64,000 nt of DNA from Tritrichomonas musculus (Eukaryota; Parabasalia; Tritrichomonadida; Tritrichomonadidae). The stretch lies in NCBI GenBank assembly GCA_039105265.1, contig JAPFFF010000013.1:2294001-2358000 (forward strand), in the 5' to 3' direction. The notes below the pieces were generated by a model. It did no database searches. It was not told where the DNA came from and was given only the letters and a program-made list of their open reading frames with translations. The translations under genes and the position numbers were made by a program. This document shows positions 20,829 through 30,026 of this stretch, piece by piece; position 1 is the first letter of the stretch, and the number at the start of each line of letters is the position of its first letter.

Positions 20829-20969
20829 ATGAGTTTATCAGAAATTTTTCTTGGTTGTTTAACAATTATTGAACTCGCTAATTTACTCATTCGCATTGTG
20901 AAACTTTCCCCAACATTAAATATAGATCCACCTTTAACTGATGAAATGAGGAAACGACTTTACTCATGA
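20829..20969 (+). CDS. Polinton mini-protein (46 aa) with hydrophobic N-terminal helix
   Basis: ATG follows AATAATAAATG, like other starts in the element. MSLSEIFLGCLTIIELANLL is amphipathic to hydrophobic and is followed by a charged tail ending MRKRLYS. It fills the gap between two oppositely oriented genes without overlap. Too short to assign; could be a membrane-interacting virion peptide. Confidence 0.45.
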   Translation: MSLSEIFLGCLTIIELANLLIRIVKLSPTLNIDPPLTDEMRKRLYS

Positions 20970-20976
20970 TTTATTT

Positions 20977-21297
20977 TTATTCCTTCAATAACGGAATATC
21001 AAACCTTCTAATACCTGCTCCGTTCGCTCCAACAATTCTTCGAGCTCCTGCACCGTTCGCACCTAACACGTTAACATTTCCACCTTTATAATTAATTCTG
21101 TCATTTAATTTACTCACACCATTTCCGATTGTATTTATCACCTCACCAGCACTTCCACCTATTAAATCACCAGCTTGTCCTATCAATGGTGCAAATCTAC
21201 CAACTGTTTCAACTGCTTTCTTTACTTTTGGAACTATTTTGCCAATTATGTTTTTAGCTCCGTTCACAATATTTTTAAACCAACTTCCAAATGCCAT
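20977..21297 (-). CDS. Polinton short basic amphipathic protein, MAFGSWFK family (copy 1)
   Basis: 106 residues starting MAFGSWFKNIVNGAKNIIGK, an amphipathic membrane-active-looking helix. A Gly-rich middle follows, and a duplicated tail motif (GANGAGARR, GANGAGIRR). The start is shared with the 29,456-29,683 gene. Adenovirus-related elements often carry small virion proteins with an N-terminal lytic helix (protein VI/pX-like); this is a possible analogue, assigned by size, charge and position beside the capsid gene only. Confidence 0.65.
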   Translation of the reverse strand: MAFGSWFKNIVNGAKNIIGKIVPKVKKAVETVGRFAPLIGQAGDLIGGSAGEVINTIGNGVSKLNDRINYKGGNVNVLGANGAGARRIVGANGAGIRRFDIPLLKE

Positions 21298-21410
21298 ATT
21301 TTCATTAATGTAAAAAATTTATTTTTCATTTCTTAATTCATTTATTTTTTTCAAAACTATAAATTCTTTTCTTTATTAACTTATTATTTAATTTTTTTTC
21401 AATATTTAAA

Positions 21411-23129
21411 ATGACATACTTAAACGCTCAAACGAAAAATTTAGGTAATGATGAAGGAGATATTCTCTCATTCTTTCAAAACAAACTTAGAAATTTAATT
21501 CAACGTAATGGTGGTGATAATTCATTTAGTCAAGTTATGGAAGAATTCACAAATAAAGATGCGCCAATGCCAGTAGGAACTAAAACAAGAATAAAATTAA
21601 CTCATTCTGGTCATACAATTTCACAAATCGAAAAAGGATTTTCTACGATTCTTTTGGATTATCTCGTTCAATTATCTGAAGCTATTGATGTTTCCGCAGA
21701 TACTAATAAGTTAATGCAATTATTTGTTGGTTTCAAAAATGCCGTTGAATTTTATGAAGATTGTAGATTTTGGATTGATGGAAAACTTTTAGATACATAC
21801 AGACAAGATGAACTTCAGCGTGAATCATTCGCTTATAATTCAATTAAACCACGTGATGCTAAAGCTACATCTAAATTCTCTCACTCAACATGGGAAAATG
21901 TATCTCAATTTTCACCTTCAATTTGCGGATGGTATATTCCGCTTGCAGACATTGCCGATGGTAAACCACACAAAATAACTATAGAATTAACAATACCATT
22001 TACTGATCAGCTCGCACTTCAAGCATGGCAACTTTACCCAAACGACATTTGTGGTGAAATTGAAGCAGAAGTTAAAACATCACTTCGTGCAATGGTTTGG
22101 GCTCAAGTTAATCCTAATGTTGTTAAAGAAACATTTCAATTTCTCGATGATAAAGCCATTGATGAAGAAATGCCTGCCGTTGTTCCAATTACTCGTAAAT
22201 TCACACAAGTAGGAAAGCCAGCAAATATTGTCGTTCAATATAAAGCTGGTGAAGCTCCAAATGAAAACGAAGAAACTGATCCAAATATATTAAAAGTTAA
22301 TGTATCAAAAGATAAAGTAGTAAATGATAAATTGACTATAACAGCAGCAAACGGTATTGATATGAAAGTTGGTAAAATAACTTTAAATGTTTTAGGTGGT
22401 ACTATTCAATTAGGTCGATCAAATCTTTCAGGATTTGGTCTCAAGCCTGGAGTATATCAAGGTCTTATTCGTGAATTACAAACTGCATTATTAGTTCCAT
22501 CTCAAGAATTAACACGTGAAATATTTGAAGGTACTGCAAAAGTTAATGGTTTAGAAATATCAAAATCAATTCCTCTCAGAAATGCAACAAATATTACTAT
22601 GATGTTCCCTAAGAGTCCATTAGATATTACATGCTTTGATAATATCATGTATCAAAACGTTCAATTAGTCGTCAATAAAAGAACTTATCCAGATACTGAA
22701 TTTTCAAACACTTGCTCTGCTCGTTTCTATCAGCATCAATTAATAGCTAATGAATTAGATGGAGCACTTGAAGCTACACAAGAATTTGAGGATTCATTCA
22801 CTCAACCCCTAAATGATCCCGTAACTGGTAAACGTTACTCAAACTGCAGAAGTGATGGAACAAGTTTTGGTATTAACTTCCAGCTTGAACGTTCAAATGC
22901 TGGTTATGTATTTGATGGAATCGATACTGGCTCTAATTCTGTTACAGTTACATTCCGTGGTCAACCAATGTATAGAGGAATTGATGACACTTATTATATT
23001 CCTGATCCAGAATTTCCAGATCAACACCCACCTGCGCCTGAAGCTTGGATATGTAGCGATACATACTTTGCTTGGTCAACAAAAGGTGTTGAATATTTCT
23101 CTAAAGGTGTTCCAGTTGGTTATGAATAA
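21411..23129 (+). CDS. Polinton major capsid protein (double jelly-roll type)
   Basis: 572 residues, the size of Polinton major capsid proteins. Features consistent with two beta-barrels: alternating short strands, IPLADIADGKPHKITIELTI (first barrel), then MMFPKSPLDITCFDNIMYQN and VQLVVNKRTYPDTEF (second barrel), and a C-terminal strand YFSKGVPVGYE. The segment WYIPLADIADG resembles the conserved strand region of Polinton/PLV capsids. It lies between the packaging ATPase and the small structural genes. The assignment rests on size, pattern and context rather than a catalytic motif. Confidence 0.8.
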   Translation: MTYLNAQTKNLGNDEGDILSFFQNKLRNLIQRNGGDNSFSQVMEEFTNKDAPMPVGTKTRIKLTHSGHTISQIEKGFSTILLDYLVQLSEAIDVSADTNKLMQLFVGFKNAVEFYEDCRFWIDGKLLDTYRQDELQRESFAYNSIKPRDAKATSKFSHSTWENVSQFSPSICGWYIPLADIADGKPHKITIELTIPFTDQLALQAWQLYPNDICGEIEAEVKTSLRAMVWAQVNPNVVKETFQFLDDKAIDEEMPAVVPITRKFTQVGKPANIVVQYKAGEAPNENEETDPNILKVNVSKDKVVNDKLTITAANGIDMKVGKITLNVLGGTIQLGRSNLSGFGLKPGVYQGLIRELQTALLVPSQELTREIFEGTAKVNGLEISKSIPLRNATNITMMFPKSPLDITCFDNIMYQNVQLVVNKRTYPDTEFSNTCSARFYQHQLIANELDGALEATQEFEDSFTQPLNDPVTGKRYSNCRSDGTSFGINFQLERSNAGYVFDGIDTGSNSVTVTFRGQPMYRGIDDTYYIPDPEFPDQHPPAPEAWICSDTYFAWSTKGVEYFSKGVPVGYE

Positions 23130-23227
23130 ATCTAATAATTAATTTATTTATTTTTTCATTTCAAACATTTTCAAAAATTTTTAAATCTATTTAAAACTTA
23201 TTTTTCAAATTTTTTATTTCTATATAA

Positions 23228-23458
23228 ATGAGCAACAAAATTGAAAAAATATGTCATTATCATATAATTAAAGATGATGAAGATTTAATAATTACACCAT
23301 GCAATAATAATTTAGTTGAGGTGGAAATATTTAAACGAAATGTTAAGCATCACCCTCTTAATGCACTTTTTCACGTTTTAGCAAATGATGTTGTCATTCA
23401 AACCCAGAATTCAAAAAAATTAGCCATAGTTTCAGAATTGCGAGAAGTTGATGAATGA
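23228..23458 (+). CDS. Polinton small protein (76 aa)
   Basis: Starts at the ATG of TATATAAATG. Beta-rich and charged, no recognised family. Its ~60-bp leader is nearly identical to that of the next gene, suggesting co-regulation and a duplication origin. Confidence 0.6.
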   Translation: MSNKIEKICHYHIIKDDEDLIITPCNNNLVEVEIFKRNVKHHPLNALFHVLANDVVIQTQNSKKLAIVSELREVDE

Positions 23459-23529
23459 GAATTTAAACTTTTTCAAAAATTTTTAAATCTATATAAAATT
23501 TATTTTTCAAATTTTTTATTTCTATATAA

Positions 23530-24000
23530 ATGAGTGAATACATCAACATTAATAAGTTATTTGAAAAACTTCCTGAATCAGAACTTAAAGCTGTTCAAGT
23601 ATATTTTGATGACTTCATACCTGATAAATTCTATAAATACAAAATTAACGTAAAGATATTATTTCTTTCATTAGTTTATAAAAATAACCCCCAAAAAGTC
23701 ATGACATATAAAGAATTTAGAGAGTTATTCCCTGAGTGTGAATGGTTAACTATTCCTAAACGTGCCTTCGGTGCCTTAACGTCAGGATCACAAATTCGAT
23801 TAATGAAAGCTTATATTAAAGCTGATAGAATAAATTATAAAACATCATTTTATCATGAATGTGTTGTTAAAGAATGTGAAAACCAAAATAAACTTAATGA
23901 ATTCATTAAAAATAGGTCTGAGACTAAAGTTGAAATCGTCAACGAATTAGCTAGCAAATGTAACATAAACGAAGAGGAAATAGACCCAGACTTGTTTTAA
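23530..24000 (+). CDS. Polinton small protein (156 aa)
   Basis: Helical, with conserved-looking YKEFRELFPECEWLTIPKRA and a C-terminal acidic tail EEIDPDLF. Family not recognised. The last ~27 bases recur just after the next gene, which suggests a duplicated 3' region. Confidence 0.65.
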   Translation: MSEYININKLFEKLPESELKAVQVYFDDFIPDKFYKYKINVKILFLSLVYKNNPQKVMTYKEFRELFPECEWLTIPKRAFGALTSGSQIRLMKAYIKADRINYKTSFYHECVVKECENQNKLNEFIKNRSETKVEIVNELASKCNINEEEIDPDLF

Positions 24001-24026
24001 ATTTATAAATTTTTATCCTAATATAA

Positions 24027-24377
24027 ATGAAGATTAATGATACAATCATTGATTTATGTCTTAATGTGTCAATAAATAATGTCATTAGCAAAAATGCTAT
24101 TTACGATCATATTTTCGACATCGTTTTCGATTTATATGATGAAATAACTAATGATAAAGAAATAAATCAAGAATGGTGCCAAAAATTAATTGCCATATGC
24201 GAGGAAACATTTGAAGTTAAAGTTAATGAATACGTTGATTTAATAAATGAAGGATTAACAGAAGATATCAAGAAAAATGATTTCAAGCTTGATTCATTCA
24301 TGTCCCAAAAAGCATATTCATTAATACCAATAATTAAAAACTATTTAATCGAAAATTATGAAATTTTCTCGAAATAG
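24027..24377 (+). CDS. Polinton small protein (116 aa)
   Basis: Acidic helical protein beginning MKINDTIIDLCLNVSINNVI. Preceded by CTAATATAAATG. No family recognised. Lies in a run of small same-strand genes between the capsid and fibre-like genes, a position where structural accessory proteins would be expected. Confidence 0.6.
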   Translation: MKINDTIIDLCLNVSINNVISKNAIYDHIFDIVFDLYDEITNDKEINQEWCQKLIAICEETFEVKVNEYVDLINEGLTEDIKKNDFKLDSFMSQKAYSLIPIIKNYLIENYEIFSK

Positions 24378-24426
24378 ACCCTGACATGTTTTAAATTCAC
24401 ATATTTTTATTTTTATCAAATCATAA

Positions 24427-24768
24427 ATGCATAAAACAACCAAAACTTACTTTATCACTCGTGACTATGAAAATAAATTTCCTCCTGAGTTCGTTAATTC
24501 TCGCAATGATAAATATATTTCATTTCAATATTGCCGTGCTACATGTGATGGATATTTAGACGGTGAAACCGAACTTCACGCGTCATTTGTTCCACGTGAT
24601 GAATACTGTGATTCTCTCGTTTGGTATGCTAATTTAACGCCTCCAGATGAAAACAGAAAATATAAATATACGTTAAACCATGATAGATTTAAAGTATGGT
24701 TCACTGATGCAAAAGGTAATGAAATAATACCTGATAACTTCACATTATTCCTTAAATTTGAATATTGA
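24427..24768 (+). CDS. Polinton small beta-rich protein (113 aa)
   Basis: Alternating strands, with a C-terminal half (FKVWFTDAKGNEIIPDNFTL) resembling the last strands of a single beta-sandwich seen in minor virion proteins. The match is by pattern only. Could be a cement or vertex protein. Confidence 0.6.
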   Translation: MHKTTKTYFITRDYENKFPPEFVNSRNDKYISFQYCRATCDGYLDGETELHASFVPRDEYCDSLVWYANLTPPDENRKYKYTLNHDRFKVWFTDAKGNEIIPDNFTLFLKFEY

Positions 24769-24837
24769 TTTTATATAATAAAATCTCTAAACTTCGTATA
24801 CTAAAATATTTTATTTTTATAATTAATAAATTAATAA

Positions 24838-27639
24838 ATGACTGCAATAATTACAAAACAAAATGCAAAAGATGGAACATTCACTGGTGGTGGAGGTGGT
24901 ATGCCCGATAAAGACTCAGAATTTAAAAACATTCATGTTCATGGTGATGCAACAGTCGATGGAGACATAATAATGACTTCAACAAATCCTCAAAGTTTAA
25001 CATTAAGACTTGCTGACATTGACGCCTCAGTTTCTTCATACAATCAACAAACCATGAAATTTACGGATGAATTAAACAATCATGAATCAAGAATTAAAAC
25101 ATTAGAAGATAAACAAGATGGTGATGATGGTGACTTTTCATTTGAAGATGGTATATATGATTTCATCATTACTTCAGATAAATTAACGGAAAATTTAGAT
25201 CAACCAGATTTAAATTCGTTATCAATCAAAACTGAATTTGGTGAATATATCGGTGATGTATTCGAAATAGAATTACCTGCATATATGAAATTACCAAAAG
25301 CAATTATAACTAAAACTTCTAAAGAAAACATGTTTAAAAATCCTATTGTTAACATTTCAAATGGAAATTATGAGTTGGTTTATCAAGAAGATGACGTTGG
25401 AGCAAAAATATATATGTCAAATAAAAAAGGTGATACACCATTAAATTTATATACATCTGGATTTATGAAAATCAATTATATTGCAAATCAGAAAACAAAT
25501 GTTAGTTGTGACAAAGCTAATGATTCAAATAAATTAATAAATCTTAGGTGTAATACAATAGATGCGGATAATTGCTTTAAATTATATCGTTCACCATTGC
25601 CCGACTTCTATGAAATGAAAGCTTACGGTGTAATAGATGATAAAACAAATCCTTTATATTATGCAGATTGGGGATATATTCCAGGTAGTCCTGAATTTGA
25701 AGCATTAATTGAAGGTCAAACTTTTGAGTTTCATGATGAAGCATTCGGTACAGATTACAAAATGACTAAACAAGGTAATGAATGGGTAGGTACTAATTAC
25801 AGTTTCAATATACCCCTGAAATTAACACGTAAAAATCCTGGTTCTCATGAAGTAGCCTTTATATGTATTGCTAAAAATGAAGCTAATAAAAAAGTATTAC
25901 ACACTTTCGCTGATTATGATAATCAAGGAAACCCATTTGAGTTATTAGTTAATAAAGGAATGTTAGCACCTAATGATAACTGTAAAATTCAAACATATAA
26001 AGAAGATAATGACGCATGGAGGGTTTACATTTACCCCGTCAAAGATTTTGCTAATTGTACGTATTCAGCAACTTTAAACATTAATAATAAAACTTACGAC
26101 TTCATTGTTGACTTCGAATATAAATCTTCAGGATTAAATAATTATAAACTTCAATCCGACAATTATTTTGAATTACTTGAATACCATTATACTTCACCAT
26201 TACAAGTCGGAAATCCTCCATATGGTTTAATATTATATATGCCAAAAGATGATGAATTAATTTATACAATTGCTGATGTAAGTTATGAAAAAGGAATGAA
26301 TACATTTGAATTCTTAGCTAATACCGGTTATTATACTGTCTCACCACGACCTGAAGCATGCACAACATTATATACAAACTTTAACATTCAAACATCAGGA
26401 GTTGTTATTGGTGAGAACATTGAATCCCACGTTTTCGTTTTATATTCATTAGGAAATACAGTTGATATTGCGGTTAATCAAATATCAGCACTTCAAAATT
26501 ATTGTGCAAAGTTAGAGAAAGAAATTAACGATATGAAAAATAAAACAAATTGGTTTGATGTAGTTATGGATGTCGTACAAATTAGTAACTTTTGTTTTAA
26601 CTTTGGTGGATTAATGAAAGTTGGTGCTGAAGGTATATTTGGTGCATTAAAATTAGCGTTTAGTAAAAATGCTGGATCAACTGTTAAAGAAGTTGCATAT
26701 GTTGATGAAATAATTGATGATGGATTAGTATTAGCACCTCACGAAGTAGTTGAAGAAAAACCATATGTTGAAACGGAAATTATAATTCCTGATGAAAGAT
26801 TATGTTTTAAATATTACTGTGAACATATTGAAACTAATTATAAAATTGATGTTTCATTTATGGTTGATGATATTGGCGAAATGTACCGAATTTACGAATA
26901 TGAGTATAAGGAAAATGGAATTATTGAATGTTTGAACTCAGATGTTACAGATATTTCAGCTATTAATTGTGAACCCGTTTATGAATTTCCATATCTTTTA
27001 ATTTATGGAACAATTCAACCATCATTTGTTAAACTCAAATACACCCCAGCAGCTAAAAACGATAATGAATTATTATTAGGTGAAACATTAACTAATAACC
27101 AATTATTAACAGCATCAGCAACTAAAAAATTGATTGAAAACCATAAAGAGCATATGTTAACATCATTAAACACATCAATGGATAATTACGCATTAAAAAC
27201 TCAATTGATGAATTATGAATTAACAAAAGAGATCCCTGATAATATTAACGTTAAAATTTATTTCAAATTCAAGTTAACGAAACCATCGCCAAATTTTACA
27301 GCAACGATAACATTTAAATGGGTAAATGCTGAAGGTGTGGATGATTCATACACTGGTGTATTCATCGTTGAGAATAATAAAATTGTTAAACGAACTGGTC
27401 CAAATAAGAAAATCACATTTTTAGGAGTTACTGGTTCTATTGGTGGACGTCAAACACAATATGGTTATTATAATTATGAAGAGGGAATATTTCAATGGAC
27501 TCCAACAGTTGCTGAAGGAGGACGTGAAGTTTTTAATGTTGATCCTGAAAGAACATATTTTATTGAAAATGTTATTTATGGAAGTAATTTAAATTCCTAT
27601 GCTTTAAAACTGATATGCCAACGATACCAGATGATTTAG
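24838..27639 (+). CDS. Polinton large fibre-like protein (933 aa)
   Basis: Gly-rich start (GTFTGGGGGMPDKD), then a short repeat-like beta segment (IHVHGDATVDGDIIM) like phage tail-fibre bases, a coiled coil at about 65-97, a long beta-rich body, a second short coiled coil, a hydrophobic stretch near 580-625 (WFDVVMDVVQISNFCFNFGG) and a C-terminal beta domain. The layout suggests a trimeric spike or fibre used for attachment. No sequence-level family is recognised. Confidence 0.65.
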   Translation: MTAIITKQNAKDGTFTGGGGGMPDKDSEFKNIHVHGDATVDGDIIMTSTNPQSLTLRLADIDASVSSYNQQTMKFTDELNNHESRIKTLEDKQDGDDGDFSFEDGIYDFIITSDKLTENLDQPDLNSLSIKTEFGEYIGDVFEIELPAYMKLPKAIITKTSKENMFKNPIVNISNGNYELVYQEDDVGAKIYMSNKKGDTPLNLYTSGFMKINYIANQKTNVSCDKANDSNKLINLRCNTIDADNCFKLYRSPLPDFYEMKAYGVIDDKTNPLYYADWGYIPGSPEFEALIEGQTFEFHDEAFGTDYKMTKQGNEWVGTNYSFNIPLKLTRKNPGSHEVAFICIAKNEANKKVLHTFADYDNQGNPFELLVNKGMLAPNDNCKIQTYKEDNDAWRVYIYPVKDFANCTYSATLNINNKTYDFIVDFEYKSSGLNNYKLQSDNYFELLEYHYTSPLQVGNPPYGLILYMPKDDELIYTIADVSYEKGMNTFEFLANTGYYTVSPRPEACTTLYTNFNIQTSGVVIGENIESHVFVLYSLGNTVDIAVNQISALQNYCAKLEKEINDMKNKTNWFDVVMDVVQISNFCFNFGGLMKVGAEGIFGALKLAFSKNAGSTVKEVAYVDEIIDDGLVLAPHEVVEEKPYVETEIIIPDERLCFKYYCEHIETNYKIDVSFMVDDIGEMYRIYEYEYKENGIIECLNSDVTDISAINCEPVYEFPYLLIYGTIQPSFVKLKYTPAAKNDNELLLGETLTNNQLLTASATKKLIENHKEHMLTSLNTSMDNYALKTQLMNYELTKEIPDNINVKIYFKFKLTKPSPNFTATITFKWVNAEGVDDSYTGVFIVENNKIVKRTGPNKKITFLGVTGSIGGRQTQYGYYNYEEGIFQWTPTVAEGGREVFNVDPERTYFIENVIYGSNLNSYALKLICQRYQMI

Positions 27640-28763
27640 TCAATAATGAAACATTAACGACAACATTAAATGATTATAGAAGGAAAGATGATTTAAGTTA
27701 TGGAAACACTGATGAGATATTAACAAGAGAGAATGATATTTTAAATTATGAATTCGTTGACGTTCCATTTACATTTACTAAATATTCAACAAAAATATTA
27801 TGTATTAGTGAATGGTATAAAATATTTAATAGAAATGAGTTTTATATTGATGCAACATTAACGAAAAATAGTAATGTAATAACTGGAACATATAAATATG
27901 AATTAACACATAGCAACGGCGTTAAAAAGAAATATACATGTTCTGAAATTAATTATTCATTATATGTTACAACTTCCGGCACAATATCCGATATAAATGA
28001 CATGTATATTTATGAAGGTGAGATTGTAATAAATAAATTAGGTTATAATTCAAAACCTTCTGAATTCCCTGATAATAAATTACTTTCAGCTAAATATGTT
28101 AATAATGAGTTTAATAATTTTGTCAATAATGAAACATTAACGACAACATTAAATGAATATATTCATAATGACAATTTAATTAAAGATATAATAATTGATG
28201 ATGAAGGAAATATTGATGCAATGGATAAAATAGTAATGCAAACTTTAAATAATTGTACATCTACTAATATATCTTTAAAACTATTTCAAACTTTAGATAC
28301 AAAGATAACGAATTTAAAGGAGCAACCAAACACAACTATTACTCATTACTGTCCAATTGAAGAATCAATGAATTCAATAAATGATTTCATAGTTGGTGCA
28401 CCAGTATATATGACAGGTAAGGTTTACAAATATGTCGATAGTTTATGGGTTCAAAGCACTGAAAATGACACTACAGATTGTATTTGTTCAGTAAAGACTA
28501 ATGGAAAATGGAATGAGTATGTTGGAATTTGTGTTAAGATTGATGAAGTTAATAAATGTGTAACATTTGCGACACATGGAGATTATTTAGTTAAAGTTAC
28601 AGATACGTCATGTTATGGAATTGGGGATGAAGTTTTTATTGATGAAGGAGAATTGAAAACATTAACTGGTCAAACAGCTATTACATCAAAAATAAACAGA
28701 ACAACGGTGGGGGTGATTACAAGTATCATTAACAAAAATATGATTTCAGTATTTAAGTCTTAA
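27615..28763 (+). CDS. Polinton fibre-like protein with VNNETLTTTLN repeats (382 aa)
   Basis: Overlaps the end of the previous gene by 25 bases. VNNETLTTTLN(D/E)Y occurs twice, near residues 9 and 172. The C-terminal ~130 residues (GAPVYMTGKVYKYVD, then THGDYLVKVTDTSCYGIGDE) look like a compact beta domain similar in feel to phage head-decoration or fibre-tip domains. Probably works with the 933-residue protein. Function inferred from pattern. Confidence 0.65.
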   Translation: MPTIPDDLVNNETLTTTLNDYRRKDDLSYGNTDEILTRENDILNYEFVDVPFTFTKYSTKILCISEWYKIFNRNEFYIDATLTKNSNVITGTYKYELTHSNGVKKKYTCSEINYSLYVTTSGTISDINDMYIYEGEIVINKLGYNSKPSEFPDNKLLSAKYVNNEFNNFVNNETLTTTLNEYIHNDNLIKDIIIDDEGNIDAMDKIVMQTLNNCTSTNISLKLFQTLDTKITNLKEQPNTTITHYCPIEESMNSINDFIVGAPVYMTGKVYKYVDSLWVQSTENDTTDCICSVKTNGKWNEYVGICVKIDEVNKCVTFATHGDYLVKVTDTSCYGIGDEVFIDEGELKTLTGQTAITSKINRTTVGVITSIINKNMISVFKS

Positions 28764-29401
28764 TAGGTCATTTTCAAACTAATTCCATATTTAACAAATT
28801 CACTATAAATGTTATTGTAATCATATTTTAACTCACTAGTTTTACCATCTTTAGTAATCAATATTTTTGAAACATAAATGATTTTGTTTGATTTTGCAGT
28901 GCATCCAGAACATCCGATATCTTCATTAAGTACTAAATCAACTTTCTCACAATCAGTTAATAACTTTATCATGTTCATTAATAACTTACTTTCACAAACA
29001 ACGTAAGCATTTATTTTTAACGGGTTTGATTCATACATTTCAACTAACATTTGTAGAAATTGGTTTTTCTTTTCTAAATCCTCAATTTCATTTCCTAAAT
29101 CTGCAATACCTCTGTCTCGAGTTAATGGGAAATTGCTGTTTGTTGGATGTTGAGATTGATAGCTCAAATCCTCCGTCGTCGGAATATATAAAGTTTGACC
29201 AACCGGTGGAATATCCGAAGGTTGGTTCACTTGAGTAAAATTTACGTTTGGATTTAATGGTGGAACATTAGGATATAACGGAACTGTTTGAGGTCGTGGC
29301 TTAGTTGATGGTTTAATATTAATGTTAACATTTGTGTTTTGCTCTTGCTTAATAGTGTTATCGGTCTCACTACTTAATATTCTTGCTTGTTTTAATGTCA
29401 T
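28760..29401 (-). CDS. Polinton proline-rich protein with coiled coil (213 aa)
   Basis: Pro/Asn-rich disordered N-terminal half (KPRPQTVPLYPNVPPLNPNV), short coiled coil near 102-125, and a folded C-terminal part with a CSGC pair (about 166-169). The stop codon overlaps that of the convergent fibre-like gene within TTAA. No family recognised. Confidence 0.6.
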   Translation of the reverse strand: MTLKQARILSSETDNTIKQEQNTNVNINIKPSTKPRPQTVPLYPNVPPLNPNVNFTQVNQPSDIPPVGQTLYIPTTEDLSYQSQHPTNSNFPLTRDRGIADLGNEIEDLEKKNQFLQMLVEMYESNPLKINAYVVCESKLLMNMIKLLTDCEKVDLVLNEDIGCSGCTAKSNKIIYVSKILITKDGKTSELKYDYNNIYSEFVKYGISLKMTY

Positions 29402-29455
29402 ATTTAGTTTTAAATAAAAATATTAAATCATAATTTTTAATTTAATATTAAAAAA

Positions 29456-29683
29456 ATGGCTTTTGGTAGTTGGTTTAAAAAGTTAGCGGGGAAAGTTAAA
29501 GAAGCAGCTAAAGATTTTGCTGATAGATTTAAATTTGGATGGAATAAAACAAAATCAATAATGGAAAAGTTACCTGTTGTTGGTAATGTTGCAAAAATAT
29601 TACCTAAATTTGATAATTCAAATAATCCAGCGTTGGAGTATTTCGGTAGTGATGGGTTCTATGTTAAAGATAAAGGTTCTTAA
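29456..29683 (+). CDS. Polinton MAFGSWFK-family protein (copy 2, 75 aa)
   Basis: Starts MAFGSWFKKLAGKVKEAAKD, the same first eight residues as the 20,977-21,297 gene, followed by a lysine-rich amphipathic helix and IMEKLPVVGNVAKILPKF. Shared start and charge pattern point to a duplicated family of small membrane-active or DNA-condensing virion proteins. It overlaps the convergent gene by 20 bases. Confidence 0.6.
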   Translation: MAFGSWFKKLAGKVKEAAKDFADRFKFGWNKTKSIMEKLPVVGNVAKILPKFDNSNNPALEYFGSDGFYVKDKGS

Positions 29684-29921
29684 CGGCTCTGTTTAATAAT
29701 GCTCTAACTTTCATACACTGATCATATTTATTTTGAATTCTTCGACGACTAAGTTTTCCTTTCTCCGTTGTTGGTTCAGGTTGACTTAATACTTTTCTAT
29801 AATATTGAAGACGTGAATTTATGAGTTTCAACGTTGGAGTAGCAAATGTTTTTCTTTCATGTCGTTGTTTAAGGGCTGGAAGCCTGAGATCTTGATCTCG
29901 AGGTGGTAAGGTTTGAGACAT
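29664..29921 (-). CDS. Polinton small basic protein (85 aa)
   Basis: Rich in Arg/Lys (RHERKTFATPTLKLINSRLQ, then GKLSRRRIQNKYDQCMKVRA). The composition suits a core or DNA-binding protein. No known family. Confidence 0.55.
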   Translation of the reverse strand: MSQTLPPRDQDLRLPALKQRHERKTFATPTLKLINSRLQYYRKVLSQPEPTTEKGKLSRRRIQNKYDQCMKVRALLNRAVKNLYL

Positions 29922-30026
29922 ATTTTTATTATGTGATAAAAAATTTAATTTATGAAAAATAAACTAAATAATTATTTTTGCATTCATGAAATCATCAAAT
30001 ATCTTTAATTTAATTTATTTTAAAAC

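Noticed and set aside
23530-24000. Polinton adenain-like protease
   Set aside because: No His-Asp/Glu-Cys catalytic pattern or GxSW-like segment could be recognised; size alone is not enough.
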